Shown piece by piece: positions 36,692-44,216 of a stretch of 64,000 bases of DNA. The stretch comes from an uncultured Eubacteriales bacterium (GTDB lineage Bacteria; Bacillota; Clostridia; Oscillospirales; Acutalibacteraceae), in contig CAKTDF010000008.1 of assembly GCA_934541115.1 (NCBI GenBank), positions 1 to 64,000 on the forward strand, in the 5' to 3' direction. Each line of letters starts with the position of its first letter. Positions within the stretch are counted from its first letter, which is position 1. The notes under the pieces are model-generated. The model saw only the letters and a list, made by a program, of their open reading frames with translations. It had not been told where the DNA came from and ran no database searches. The translations under genes were made by a program, and so were the position numbers.

Positions 36692-37077
36692 TTTACATAC
36701 ATCAGCGCCGTTTCAAGCACAGACTTGATAAACGGAACACAAAAAACGAGGATAAGCACCCTGCCGGAAAGTTCAACAGCGTCTGCAAGAGCTCTGTTGC
36801 CGTTTTCGCGGCACAGAGAGGCGCAAACTGTGCAAATAACGCTGACAAGCGCTCCTTTCAGCATAACGGATATGTAACCGTTAGGAATGACCGAACCGGT
36901 ATACTTTTCAAAAACGCCGCCCACATTTTTAAAAACAAAGCTTATCACGAGCGAACAGACGACAACAACAAAGCACAACTGAAGCGGCAGAACAAACTCG
37001 GGTCTGCTCTCTTTGAGCAGCGAAGAAAGCAGAGCCGCGGCTATGGCGGCAGCCGCAATTTTCAGAATAAGGCTCAA
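36688..37077 (-). CDS. spoIIIAD: Stage III sporulation protein AD
   Basis: 129 residues with about four membrane helices, no long loops. It resembles the FliQ/SpoIIIAC-type small integral proteins and is coupled to both neighbours by 4-nt overlaps. Confidence 0.9.
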   Translation of the reverse strand: MSLILKIAAAAIAAALLSSLLKESRPEFVLPLQLCFVVVVCSLVISFVFKNVGGVFEKYTGSVIPNGYISVMLKGALVSVICTVCASLCRENGNRALADAVELSGRVLILVFCVPFIKSVLETALMYVK

Positions 37078-37268
37078 AGCTTTATCAGCTCCTTGACCTT
37101 TTCAAAAAGGTCCTTAATTTCCGGAATCAGCATCAGAAGAACAATAACAATGCCCATGAGCGTTGTCAGTGTTGCATACTCGCTTTTTTCGGCGCGGACG
37201 AGAATCTGATTGAGGATCGAAACAATTATGCCGATTGCCGCAATTTTGAAGATGAGATCGATTTCCAT
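37074..37268 (-). CDS. spoIIIAC: Stage III sporulation protein AC
   Basis: 64 residues, two membrane helices (about 5-22 and 34-52). The short form MEIDLIFKIAAIGIIVSILNQ is the usual SpoIIIAC. Acts with SpoIIIAD in the membrane part of the channel. Confidence 0.92.
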   Translation of the reverse strand: MEIDLIFKIAAIGIIVSILNQILVRAEKSEYATLTTLMGIVIVLLMLIPEIKDLFEKVKELIKL

Positions 37269-37287
37269 TATTTCATCACATCCTGTT

Positions 37288-37785
37288 TTACATCATAGTT
37301 ATAAAGACCATTCCGCCGATAAACACGCCGGAAAAAAGGCACAGCTTTGAATACTTTGCCCTGGCGTTCTTTGCCTCGTCAAGAAAGAGAGAAAACCGCT
37401 CGGAATAGACTCCAAGCACTTGAAAGCAGCCCTCTCTGTCGCAAGAGGACAGCTCCTTGCCAAGAGAGGAGAGCATTTTTCGTTCCTCCTTTTTAAAAGG
37501 CAGGCTGCTGTTTTGTGTTCCCTTTTGCCACGCCGTGGGAAAGTTTTCACCCTCATTCAAAAAACGGACGCACTCCACGGCAAGTCCCGGTTCCTTTTCC
37601 TGCGCGGCAAGTATTTTTGCAAGCTGTGGAAACGGGCGGGAAAAGCGGCGTATTTCAAATTCGGTTTTACGAAGCAGCGAAAGCACATATTCAAGCGCCT
37701 TTACACGGCGCAACAGCTTTTCGGCAGCTACCGCTCCGAGCACGCTAAGCGCCAGCCACACCAAAACGCCGCCTGTATATTTCAT
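37288..37785 (-). CDS. spoIIIAB: Stage III sporulation protein AB
   Basis: 165 residues, an N-terminal and a C-terminal membrane helix flanking a helical domain (about 25-140) related to GspF/SpoIIIAB. It probably stabilises the SpoIIIAA ATPase at the membrane. Its start overlaps the end of spoIIIAA by about 41 nt, longer than usual; GGTG lies upstream of the ATG. A later start would delete part of the first helix, so I keep 37785. Confidence 0.86.
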   Translation of the reverse strand: MKYTGGVLVWLALSVLGAVAAEKLLRRVKALEYVLSLLRKTEFEIRRFSRPFPQLAKILAAQEKEPGLAVECVRFLNEGENFPTAWQKGTQNSSLPFKKEERKMLSSLGKELSSCDREGCFQVLGVYSERFSLFLDEAKNARAKYSKLCLFSGVFIGGMVFITMM

Positions 37786-38725
37786 CTTTCAATTCACCGA
37801 CCTCATAAATACTTTCAACCGTGCACGGTTTGCCCTTTCCGGAAAGAAGAACAACATTTTTAAAACAACCTATATCGAGCAGCAGTTCAATCTGTCTGCG
37901 GCTTATCAGCTCGCCGAAGCATGAAGCGTGAACCGTTGCAATGAATACAACGCCGCTGTTTGCCCCCTGTGCAATCGCACGCACCTCCTCGTCAGTTGCA
38001 ATTTCATCACAGGCAACGACCTGCGGAGACATTGTTTTTACCGCTGCGGTTATTGCACTGTTTTTCGGGTACGAGGTCAGCACATCGCTGTTTGTTCCCA
38101 CATCATTGAGGCAAACGCCGTTTTTCATTGCCGCAAGCTCGCCGCGCTCATCAATTACGCAAACCTTTAATCCGTCTGAGCCGTTTTCAAATGACGACAG
38201 CCGCCGTATCAGGTCGCGCAGAACGGTTGTTTTTCCGCTCGCCGGCGGTCCGGCAATTAGAAGTCCCGCCACACCGTCTGCAAATACCCGCCGATAAATT
38301 TCATCGGAGCTGCCCTTAACGGCGCGCGCAACGCGGATATTGAGCGAACAAACATTCCTCAGTGATTCAACATTTTTTCCGTCCGGACTTATTGCTGTTC
38401 CCGTTATTCCGACGCGATGACCGCCCGACATAGTTACAAATCCGTTGGCAATGTCATTCTGGCAGGACTGCACCGAATAGCCGCAGAGGGCGTCAAAGGT
38501 TTCTTCTAGTTCGGCACCGGAGCAGACTGCGGCGTTGCTTTCATCATTTCCGAGAGTCGAGTCTTTTTTTAAGATTCTGCTTTTTCCGTCATAAAACAGA
38601 ACGACCGGCTTTTCCGCGCGCAGGCGTATTTCGCAGACCGAAGCCTTTGTTTTTCCGTCAATGCCGAGCAGCAGGTCGCGCAAAGACGGCGGCGTAATTG
38701 ACACCGCACTTTCAAATTGTTCCAT
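37745..38725 (-). CDS. spoIIIAA: Stage III sporulation protein AA, ATPase
   Basis: 326 residues. AAA-type secretion ATPase of the SpoIIIA channel. Walker A GPPASGKTTVLRDLIR near residue 159-174, a Walker B-like VVACDEIATDEE, and the C-terminal AQGANSGVVFIATVHA typical of GspE/VirB11-like ATPases. RBS GGAGGTG sits 7 nt before ATG. It heads the spoIIIAA-AH operon. A CATATTTT box upstream may be a weak sigma-E -10, but its -35 is poor; the region is shared with the divergent yfhO promoter. Confidence 0.93.
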   Translation of the reverse strand: MEQFESAVSITPPSLRDLLLGIDGKTKASVCEIRLRAEKPVVLFYDGKSRILKKDSTLGNDESNAAVCSGAELEETFDALCGYSVQSCQNDIANGFVTMSGGHRVGITGTAISPDGKNVESLRNVCSLNIRVARAVKGSSDEIYRRVFADGVAGLLIAGPPASGKTTVLRDLIRRLSSFENGSDGLKVCVIDERGELAAMKNGVCLNDVGTNSDVLTSYPKNSAITAAVKTMSPQVVACDEIATDEEVRAIAQGANSGVVFIATVHASCFGELISRRQIELLLDIGCFKNVVLLSGKGKPCTVESIYEVGELKDEIYRRRFGVAGA

Positions 38726-38787
38726 TCAATCACCTCCAATATAAAATATGTGTACAAGTCCTTTGTTAGAATAGTTTTTTTAAACTC

Positions 38788-38816
38788 TTGAACTGAGGAG
38801 CAAAATATAGTATTAT
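38788..38816 (+). promoter_or_regulatory. Sigma-A promoter of the YfhO-type gene
   Basis: TTGAAC (38788-38793), 17-nt spacer, TATTAT (38811-38816), about 85 nt before the start. It points away from spoIIIAA. Confidence 0.82.
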
Positions 38817-38900
38817 ATACAGGCATTTACACAGCTACAGGTTTTCAGCAGCCGCCGATCAATCGATCTGCGGTTACTTTACACAGAAAGAAGGCTAACA

Positions 38901-41825
38901 ATGAGTAAGAAGAAAAGCAGACTTTTTTATGACAACAGATTCGTTCTGCTCGCTTTCGGCGCGTCCGCAGCACTGATGCTCATCGTGTATCTCTGCACGC
39001 AGGTTTTCCCCTTCGGCGGCAACACGATGCTCAGAATGGATCTCTATCACCAGTACGGACCGCTGTTCAGCGAGCTTTATGACAAGATTTTTTCAGGAGG
39101 CTCGTTGCAGTATTCATGGGAAAGCGGACTTGGCGGCTGCTTCCTCGGCAACTATTTCAACTACCTCTCAAGCCCAATAGGCGCAATTGTTGTTTTCTTC
39201 GGTCATTCTCATGTTCCCGAAGCGATCGCGGCTATGCTTGTCATCAAAACGGGGCTTGCAGCGGCAACATTCACATGGTACCTCAAAAAGTCGCTGCGCA
39301 GCCAGTCTCCGGCGTCAATCGCGTTCGGAATACTTTATTCATTCTGCGCGTACATGCTGGCGTACTACTGGAACATCATGTGGATAGACGCAATGGTTCT
39401 TCTGCCCGTCATTCTTCTCGGCATTGAAAGAATAATTAAAAACGGCAAGGTGGGTATTTATACCGCCGGACTTGCGCTTTCACTTTTTTCAAACTACTAC
39501 ATGTCATATATGCTCTGCCTTTTTGCAGTTATATATTTCATATACTACTCGATCATAAGCGACTGTGAAAAAGGAAAAGCCGTAAAACGCTTTTTCAAGA
39601 GCGGATTCCGCTTTGCCGGTGCGTCGCTCCTCGCCGCCGGTCTCATGGCGTTTGCCCTTATTCCGACATATAAGGTTCTTCAAACCTGCTCCGCAACGTC
39701 GGGAACTTTTCCGGAAGAGGTGAAAACCTATTTCACATTCTTTGACTTTTTTGCAAACCACTTCGGCAGTCTTTCAACAACGATCAGAAGCAGCGGCGAC
39801 GACGTTCTTCCCAACGTTTACTGCGGTGTTCTGACAATGATTCTTGCCGTCCTTTATTTCTTCACAAAGTCAATCTCAAAAAAAGAGAAGTTTGCAACTA
39901 TCGGTCTGCTTGCAGTTTTCTATGTCTCTTTCAATTTCAATTTCCTCAACTACATTTGGCACGGAATGCATTTTCCGAACGATCTGCCATACCGCTTTTC
40001 GTTCATGTATTCATTCATTCTGCTCATAATGGCATACAAGACTTTCCTCAGACTCAAGGAATTGCCCTCAAGGCAGATCGGTCTTGCAGGTGCGGCGCTC
40101 ATCTTCTTTGTTTTCCTTGTCCAAAAAATTCAAAGCAAAAATGTCGGTGACGGAACAGTTTATATTACGCTTGTTTTTGCCGTTTTCTATGTTCTTCTTA
40201 TGACGGTTTTGAAGGACAAACGCTATCTCAAAGGCTCGCTTGCCGTTCTGCTTTGCATTTGCGTATGCAGCGAGGTAATAATCTGCGATGTCAGCGCTTT
40301 CCCGAACTCAATTACAAGAGAATCATATGAGGGCGACTATGACGAATTCCGCGAGGTAAAGGACTACATTGACTCGGTTGAAAACGACAAGTTCTACCGC
40401 ATGGAGCTTTCTTACCTCAGAACGAGAATGGATAACTGCTGGTTCGGCTACAACGGTGTTTCTGTTTTCTCCTCAATGGCATATGAACGCCTTGCAAAGC
40501 TTGAAGACCACCTCGGTCTCATGAGCAACCGCATCAACAGCTATACTTATGCCCCGCAAACACCGGTCTACAACCTCATGCATTCAATCAAATATGTTGT
40601 CAACAACACAACGCCGAATGTTCTCAACAGCAAGTATTATCAGAGTCTGACAAGCACAGATAAGTTCCAGGCATATTCAAACAACTATTATCTTCCTCTC
40701 GCCTACTGCGTTGACAGTGAGATTGAAAACTGGAACTATGAAAAAGATTTGACAAACCCGGATCCGTTCGCTGTTCAGAATGACTTTTTCAAAAAGGCTA
40801 CCGGCGAAAAGAACGATGTTTTTCTCCGCGAAAGCTTTGAATACGTCAATTATATGAACGTTGAACCGTTCACCGAGGGACTTGACCAGGGTGATTTCTA
40901 TTTTTCAAAGAACGATGAAGAAGCGGACGGCAGCGCAACGTTCCATCTGACAACAAAGTCGGACGGAAATTACTACGTTTACTTTTACGTTGACGGCGCC
41001 GATTCAAAGGATATTTCCGTCAACACTCCGCACGGAACGATCACAAAATCAGCCACACAAGACGGACTTTTTGATATAGGCAACTTTGAAAAGGGTCAGG
41101 CTATAACAATTAATGTCCCGTTTGAAAAGAACGAGGGCAGCCTCAAGCTCCACGTTTACAGAATTGACGATGAAGTATTCCAAAGCGGATATGAAAAGCT
41201 TTCGGCAAACACACTTGAACTGACAAGCTTTGATGACACCGCGTTTTCCGGCAGCTTTACGGCGGAAAAGGACTGCATTCTCTATACCTCGGTACCGTAT
41301 GACGAAGGTTGGAGCATTACGATCGACGGTCAGAAGGTACCTGACACCGATATTGTCAAAATCGGCGACGCGCTCATCGGTGTAAAGGTTACAAAGGGCA
41401 ACCACGATATAGCTTTCAAGTTTGAAACGCAGGGTCTCATGACCGGCATTGCAATATCTTTCTTCTGCCTCGCAATCGTCATTCTCCTTGTTATAATTTC
41501 ACTGCTCAAAAAACGCAGAAAGAACACCAGGAAAAAGAAAGCCAAGGTTTCTGTTTTTGCGGATATAGACAATAGTGTTGATTGGTGCGTTTACTACGGT
41601 GCCGATGATGAAGAGGAGAAAACACAGACAGTTCTTTCGGAAGAAAAGGAAATTACGGTTGAAAATATTGACATCACCTCGCCCAAAGAGTATCCGGTGA
41701 GAGAAATCTTCTCGCCGTCTGTTTCGGGAAATGATATACACAAAGAGGTCTTTGCTCCGCTTGAAGAACCGTCGGCAATTGAAAAAGTAACCGAAAAAGA
41801 ATGGAATGACATTTTCGGTTCATAA
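38901..41825 (+). CDS. YfhO-family membrane protein (lipid/teichoic-acid glycosylation type)
   Basis: 974 residues with about 13-14 membrane helices in the first half. It has the YfhO features: NTMLRMDLYHQYGPLFSELY early in an outside loop, then a large extracytoplasmic beta-rich domain (about 470-840). A final helix near 845-868 precedes a cytoplasmic tail of about 105 residues with a KKRRKN stretch and acidic repeats, not a usual part of the family. YfhO/GtrA-type proteins are GT-C-like and YfhO itself glycosylates lipoteichoic acid in Bacillus; the sugar here is unknown. Own promoter and terminator, so monocistronic. Confidence 0.85.
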   Translation: MSKKKSRLFYDNRFVLLAFGASAALMLIVYLCTQVFPFGGNTMLRMDLYHQYGPLFSELYDKIFSGGSLQYSWESGLGGCFLGNYFNYLSSPIGAIVVFFGHSHVPEAIAAMLVIKTGLAAATFTWYLKKSLRSQSPASIAFGILYSFCAYMLAYYWNIMWIDAMVLLPVILLGIERIIKNGKVGIYTAGLALSLFSNYYMSYMLCLFAVIYFIYYSIISDCEKGKAVKRFFKSGFRFAGASLLAAGLMAFALIPTYKVLQTCSATSGTFPEEVKTYFTFFDFFANHFGSLSTTIRSSGDDVLPNVYCGVLTMILAVLYFFTKSISKKEKFATIGLLAVFYVSFNFNFLNYIWHGMHFPNDLPYRFSFMYSFILLIMAYKTFLRLKELPSRQIGLAGAALIFFVFLVQKIQSKNVGDGTVYITLVFAVFYVLLMTVLKDKRYLKGSLAVLLCICVCSEVIICDVSAFPNSITRESYEGDYDEFREVKDYIDSVENDKFYRMELSYLRTRMDNCWFGYNGVSVFSSMAYERLAKLEDHLGLMSNRINSYTYAPQTPVYNLMHSIKYVVNNTTPNVLNSKYYQSLTSTDKFQAYSNNYYLPLAYCVDSEIENWNYEKDLTNPDPFAVQNDFFKKATGEKNDVFLRESFEYVNYMNVEPFTEGLDQGDFYFSKNDEEADGSATFHLTTKSDGNYYVYFYVDGADSKDISVNTPHGTITKSATQDGLFDIGNFEKGQAITINVPFEKNEGSLKLHVYRIDDEVFQSGYEKLSANTLELTSFDDTAFSGSFTAEKDCILYTSVPYDEGWSITIDGQKVPDTDIVKIGDALIGVKVTKGNHDIAFKFETQGLMTGIAISFFCLAIVILLVIISLLKKRRKNTRKKKAKVSVFADIDNSVDWCVYYGADDEEEKTQTVLSEEKEITVENIDITSPKEYPVREIFSPSVSGNDIHKEVFAPLEEPSAIEKVTEKEWNDIFGS

Positions 41826-41830
41826 AAACC

Positions 41831-41870
41831 AAGGCACAGGGATTTACACTTGCAAAAATCCCTGTGCCTT
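41831..41870. terminator. Strong bidirectional terminator
   Basis: Perfect 15-bp stem (41831-41845 with 41856-41870), 10-nt loop, then TTTTCTT on plus and GGTTTTT on minus. It ends the yfhO transcript and can end the small-protein transcript coming from the other side. Confidence 0.93.
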
Positions 41871-41883
41871 TTCTTATTGTATG

Positions 41884-42039
41884 TCATTGAATTACCGCGC
41901 TCTCTGAAATAAAGCTTTCTATTCCGCGTGTTGCGTAGCGTATCAGCAGCGTTGGGAGAAACCGCACAACAAGCACCGCAATAATAATAAGAACCGCAAT
42001 CAAAACGATAATAAATATGTTGTCCTTTTTGTTGCCCAA
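41884..42039 (-). CDS. Small single-pass membrane protein, uncharacterised
   Basis: 51 residues from TTG at 42039, or 54 from the ATG at 42048. The GGAGG Shine-Dalgarno touches that ATG directly but sits 9 nt before the TTG, so TTG is preferred. After a short charged N-terminus (LGNKKDN) comes a long Ile/Val/Leu helix (about 20-22 residues), then LPTLLIRYATRGIESF and a short polar end. It is too small for normal ORF cut-offs. It is not recognised as any known family. It lies downstream of the foldback RNA and its terminator, and upstream of the bidirectional terminator, so it would be expressed only by readthrough from the ncRNA promoter. Real status depends on conservation. Confidence 0.6.
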   Translation of the reverse strand: MGNKKDNIFIIVLIAVLIIIAVLVVRFLPTLLIRYATRGIESFISESAVIQ

Positions 42040-42108
42040 TCTTATCATCCTCCGTATTTTATTTTCCGTGTGGTTTTAACGACGTTGATTTTTCAGTCCT
42101 CCTAAAAT

Positions 42109-42288
42109 AAAAAAGTGTGTGCAATCCGAAGAATGCACACACGAAAAACACAAACTTCGTTTTGCTACCACACAAAAAACTTAATCACAAACCACCAATA
42201 CAGAAGCACGCGAAAAAGGAAGCTTGCATTTTTACCAACAGTAAAAACGCCAACTTCTGCATTGTGGATTTTGATTTTTTTGTGTGGT
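42109..42288 (-). ncRNA. Candidate structured RNA/attenuator with long inverted-repeat arms
   Basis: About 180 nt defined by a strong promoter (predicted start ~42288) and a strong terminator (T-run at 42109-42114). The 5' end begins exactly with the arm TACCACACAAAAAA-type sequence (42276-42289 reversed) which pairs perfectly, 14 bp, with 42166-42179. Inner partly matched arms (CTTCTGCATTG with CAATACAGAAG) and a small TTTTTAC/GTAAAAA hairpin make an irregular long hairpin. I cannot assign it to a known RNA family. It could be an sRNA, an attenuator for the small membrane protein, or a transcribed MITE. A 25-codon ATG frame inside (42185-42262) lacks an RBS. Confidence 0.5.
42115..42142 (-). 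terminator. Intrinsic terminator at the end of the foldback RNA
   Basis: GTGTGTGCA/TGCACACAC perfect 9-bp stem (42115-42123 with 42134-42142), 10-nt loop, followed on minus by TTTTTTATTTT. It separates the RNA from the downstream RBS and small-protein ORF. Confidence 0.9.
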
Positions 42289-42294
42289 AATCAT

Positions 42295-42323
42295 ATTATA
42301 GCAAATCCAAAAGGCAACTTCAA
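42295..42323 (-). promoter_or_regulatory. Sigma-A promoter of the foldback RNA unit
   Basis: TTGAAG (42318-42323), 17-nt spacer, TATAAT (42295-42300). One of the best -10/spacing combinations in the window, in an otherwise non-coding stretch. Confidence 0.82.
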
Positions 42324-42358
42324 GTGAAAAAGGTAATTTTTAGGCAGTTTCTGAAAGA

Positions 42359-42401
42359 GTTGAGAAAACCGCCCAACATCTGCCGTGACGGTTTTCTCAA
42401 C
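42359..42401 (-). terminator. Terminator after spoIVA
   Basis: Perfect 13-bp stem (42359-42371 with 42389-42401), 17-nt loop, about 70 nt past the spoIVA stop. The T-run after it is weak (TCTTTC). Confidence 0.7.
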
Positions 42402-42469
42402 CGGTGATAACCGATAATTCGGTGCTTGAAAAAATTGCGTACTCAAATCAATCTTTGCCCGCTTTAACT

Positions 42470-43948
42470 TTACAATATAATGCATATCAATCCGCTGCAG
42501 CCCTCGTTTATTACGCGCTCAAGCGTTTCCTGAATTTTGAGACGCGCGTCTGTGGGCATTTTATAGAGCTTGTTATGCAGTCCCTCATTGACAAGACTGT
42601 TGAGCGATTTTCCGAAAATGTTTGACTCCCATATTTTTGACGGATCCTCCTCAAAATCCTTGAGCAAATACATGATAAGCTCCTCGGACTGGCTTTCCGT
42701 TCCCACAATGGGCGCAACCTCCGTTGTAATATCGGCGCGCATCATGTGTATTGACGGAGCGCAGGCTTTGAGTCTTACGCCGTATCTTCCGCCCTGCCGC
42801 ATAATTTCCGGCTCCTCAAGCGTCAGCTCCTGCATGGTTGGCATGACGATTCCATAACCGGTTTTGCGGCAATCGTCAAGAGCCTGCTTAAAGCGCTCAT
42901 ATTCCTTTTTAATATTCGACAGCTCCACTATATCGCTCATGAGCTGCTGTTCATCTTTGATTTCAATGCCTGTTTTTTCGGTCAGCACCTTATAAAACAG
43001 TTCCGCTTTTACGTCAACGCACACCTTTACACTTCCGACAGAAAGGTCAATGCTTTCTATCCGGCTGCCGGTTATATCGTCTGCACCCGAAACATCGGAG
43101 GTAAAGTTCTCCGCGTCTCTGACCTTTTTCATCTTCTTTGCCGCCTCAAAAACGCTGGTATATATCTCTTTGCGCAGCCAATGCGTTTTTTCAAGACGAG
43201 AAATCCACGGTGCAAAGCATACCTTCATCTCGGTCAGCGGAAATTCATAAAGCAGGCGGCGCAAAATTTCCGTTATTTCATTCTCGCTCATCTCAATACA
43301 GTTGACCGGCATAACGCTGACTCCGTATTTTTTTTCAAGCGATGCCGAAAGCTCCTTTGAGCTTTCACTCTTAGGATCGGCACAGTTAAGAATAACCACA
43401 AACGGTTTTTCAATTTCGCGCAGTTCTTCAATGACGCGCTCCTCCGCCTGTTCATATTCACTCCTCGGTATATCGCCTATTGAACCGTCTGTTGTGACAA
43501 CAAGACCTATCGTCGAATGCTCGTCAATCACCTTTTTTGTTCCGATCTCCGCCGCCATGTTGAAAGGTATCTCCTCCTCAAACCACGGGGTTTTGACCAT
43601 TCTCGGCTGTTCATTTTCAATATATCCGAGCGAGCTTGGAACAATATAACCTACACAGTCTATCATGCGGACATTGAAGCGAGCCTTGTTTTCAAGCGTA
43701 AGCTCCACTGCGTCCTCGGGAATAAATTTCGGTTCGGTGGTCATAATGGTACGCCCCGAAGAGGACTGCGGAAGCTCATCGGTTGCGCGGTCACGCTTTG
43801 CCGGTTCTTCAATATTCGGCAGCACAAGAACGTCCATAAATCGCTTTATGAACGAGGATTTACCCGTTCTCACAGGACCGACAACACCGATATATATGTC
43901 TCCCTGAGTCCGGGACGAAATTGAGTTATAGATTTTAGAGCTTGTCAT
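42470..43948 (-). CDS. spoIVA: Stage IV sporulation protein A, coat morphogenetic ATPase
   Basis: 492 residues. SpoIVA polymerises into the basement layer of the spore coat on the outer forespore membrane in the mother cell, using ATP. Walker A GPVRTGKSS at residues 24-32, a GTPase-like core with RMIDCVGYIVP and ILNCADP, and the C-terminal conserved region with LNSLVNEGLHNKLYKMP. Start at 43948 is chosen because GGAGG is 7-8 nt upstream; the ATG six nt earlier overlaps the RBS. A sigma-E promoter upstream fits its known control in Bacillus. Confidence 0.96.
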   Translation of the reverse strand: MTSSKIYNSISSRTQGDIYIGVVGPVRTGKSSFIKRFMDVLVLPNIEEPAKRDRATDELPQSSSGRTIMTTEPKFIPEDAVELTLENKARFNVRMIDCVGYIVPSSLGYIENEQPRMVKTPWFEEEIPFNMAAEIGTKKVIDEHSTIGLVVTTDGSIGDIPRSEYEQAEERVIEELREIEKPFVVILNCADPKSESSKELSASLEKKYGVSVMPVNCIEMSENEITEILRRLLYEFPLTEMKVCFAPWISRLEKTHWLRKEIYTSVFEAAKKMKKVRDAENFTSDVSGADDITGSRIESIDLSVGSVKVCVDVKAELFYKVLTEKTGIEIKDEQQLMSDIVELSNIKKEYERFKQALDDCRKTGYGIVMPTMQELTLEEPEIMRQGGRYGVRLKACAPSIHMMRADITTEVAPIVGTESQSEELIMYLLKDFEEDPSKIWESNIFGKSLNSLVNEGLHNKLYKMPTDARLKIQETLERVINEGCSGLICIIL

Positions 43949-43980
43949 AAACATTCCTCCGAGCTTTGGCTTTTTGGTAA

Positions 43981-44009
43981 TGAATATGAAAACAAAAGTG
44001 CGATTATGA
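43981..44009 (-). promoter_or_regulatory. Sigma-E-type promoter of spoIVA
   Basis: -35 TCATAAT (44003-44009), 14-nt spacer, -10 CATATTCA (43981-43988). It matches the sigma-E consensus of roughly kmATAww-N14-CATAnnnT. Adjacent is the inverted repeat GGACAAAG-AG-CTTTGTCC (44011-44028), a possible operator. Confidence 0.65.
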
Positions 44010-44083
44010 CGGACAAAGAGCTTTGTCCTTTTATATTGCTTGCTTTTATTTTGCTTTCGGTGTTATTTCAGGCACCGAACCGG

Positions 44084-44137
44084 AAAAATTATAACAATAC
44101 CCCCGGTTATTGCAACACAAACCGTGGGTATTGTTAT
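44084..44137 (-). terminator. Terminator after gerA
   Basis: ATAACAATACCC/GGGTATTGTTAT perfect 12-bp outer stem (44091-44102 with 44126-44137), a CGGTT/AACCG inner stem, then AATTTTT on the minus strand (44084-44090). Confidence 0.88.
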
Positions 44138-44216
44138 GAAACTCATTTTAATTGATATTTTGCGTATATTACTTTCACTCCCGGCAAAGAATCATATGCC
44201 GAAAGGGTCTATATTT

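Noticed and set aside
42185..42262. 25-residue ATG frame inside the foldback RNA
   Set aside because: It has no Shine-Dalgarno and covers the base-paired region; the frame may only be a by-product of the inverted repeat.
42109..42288. 6S RNA
   Set aside because: Size and hairpin shape are suggestive, but there is no recognisable central-bubble sequence and the arms are too AT-rich and palindromic.
43949..43954. Alternative ATG for spoIVA at 43954
   Set aside because: It lies inside the GGAGG spacing region; the ATG at 43948 has the better distance.
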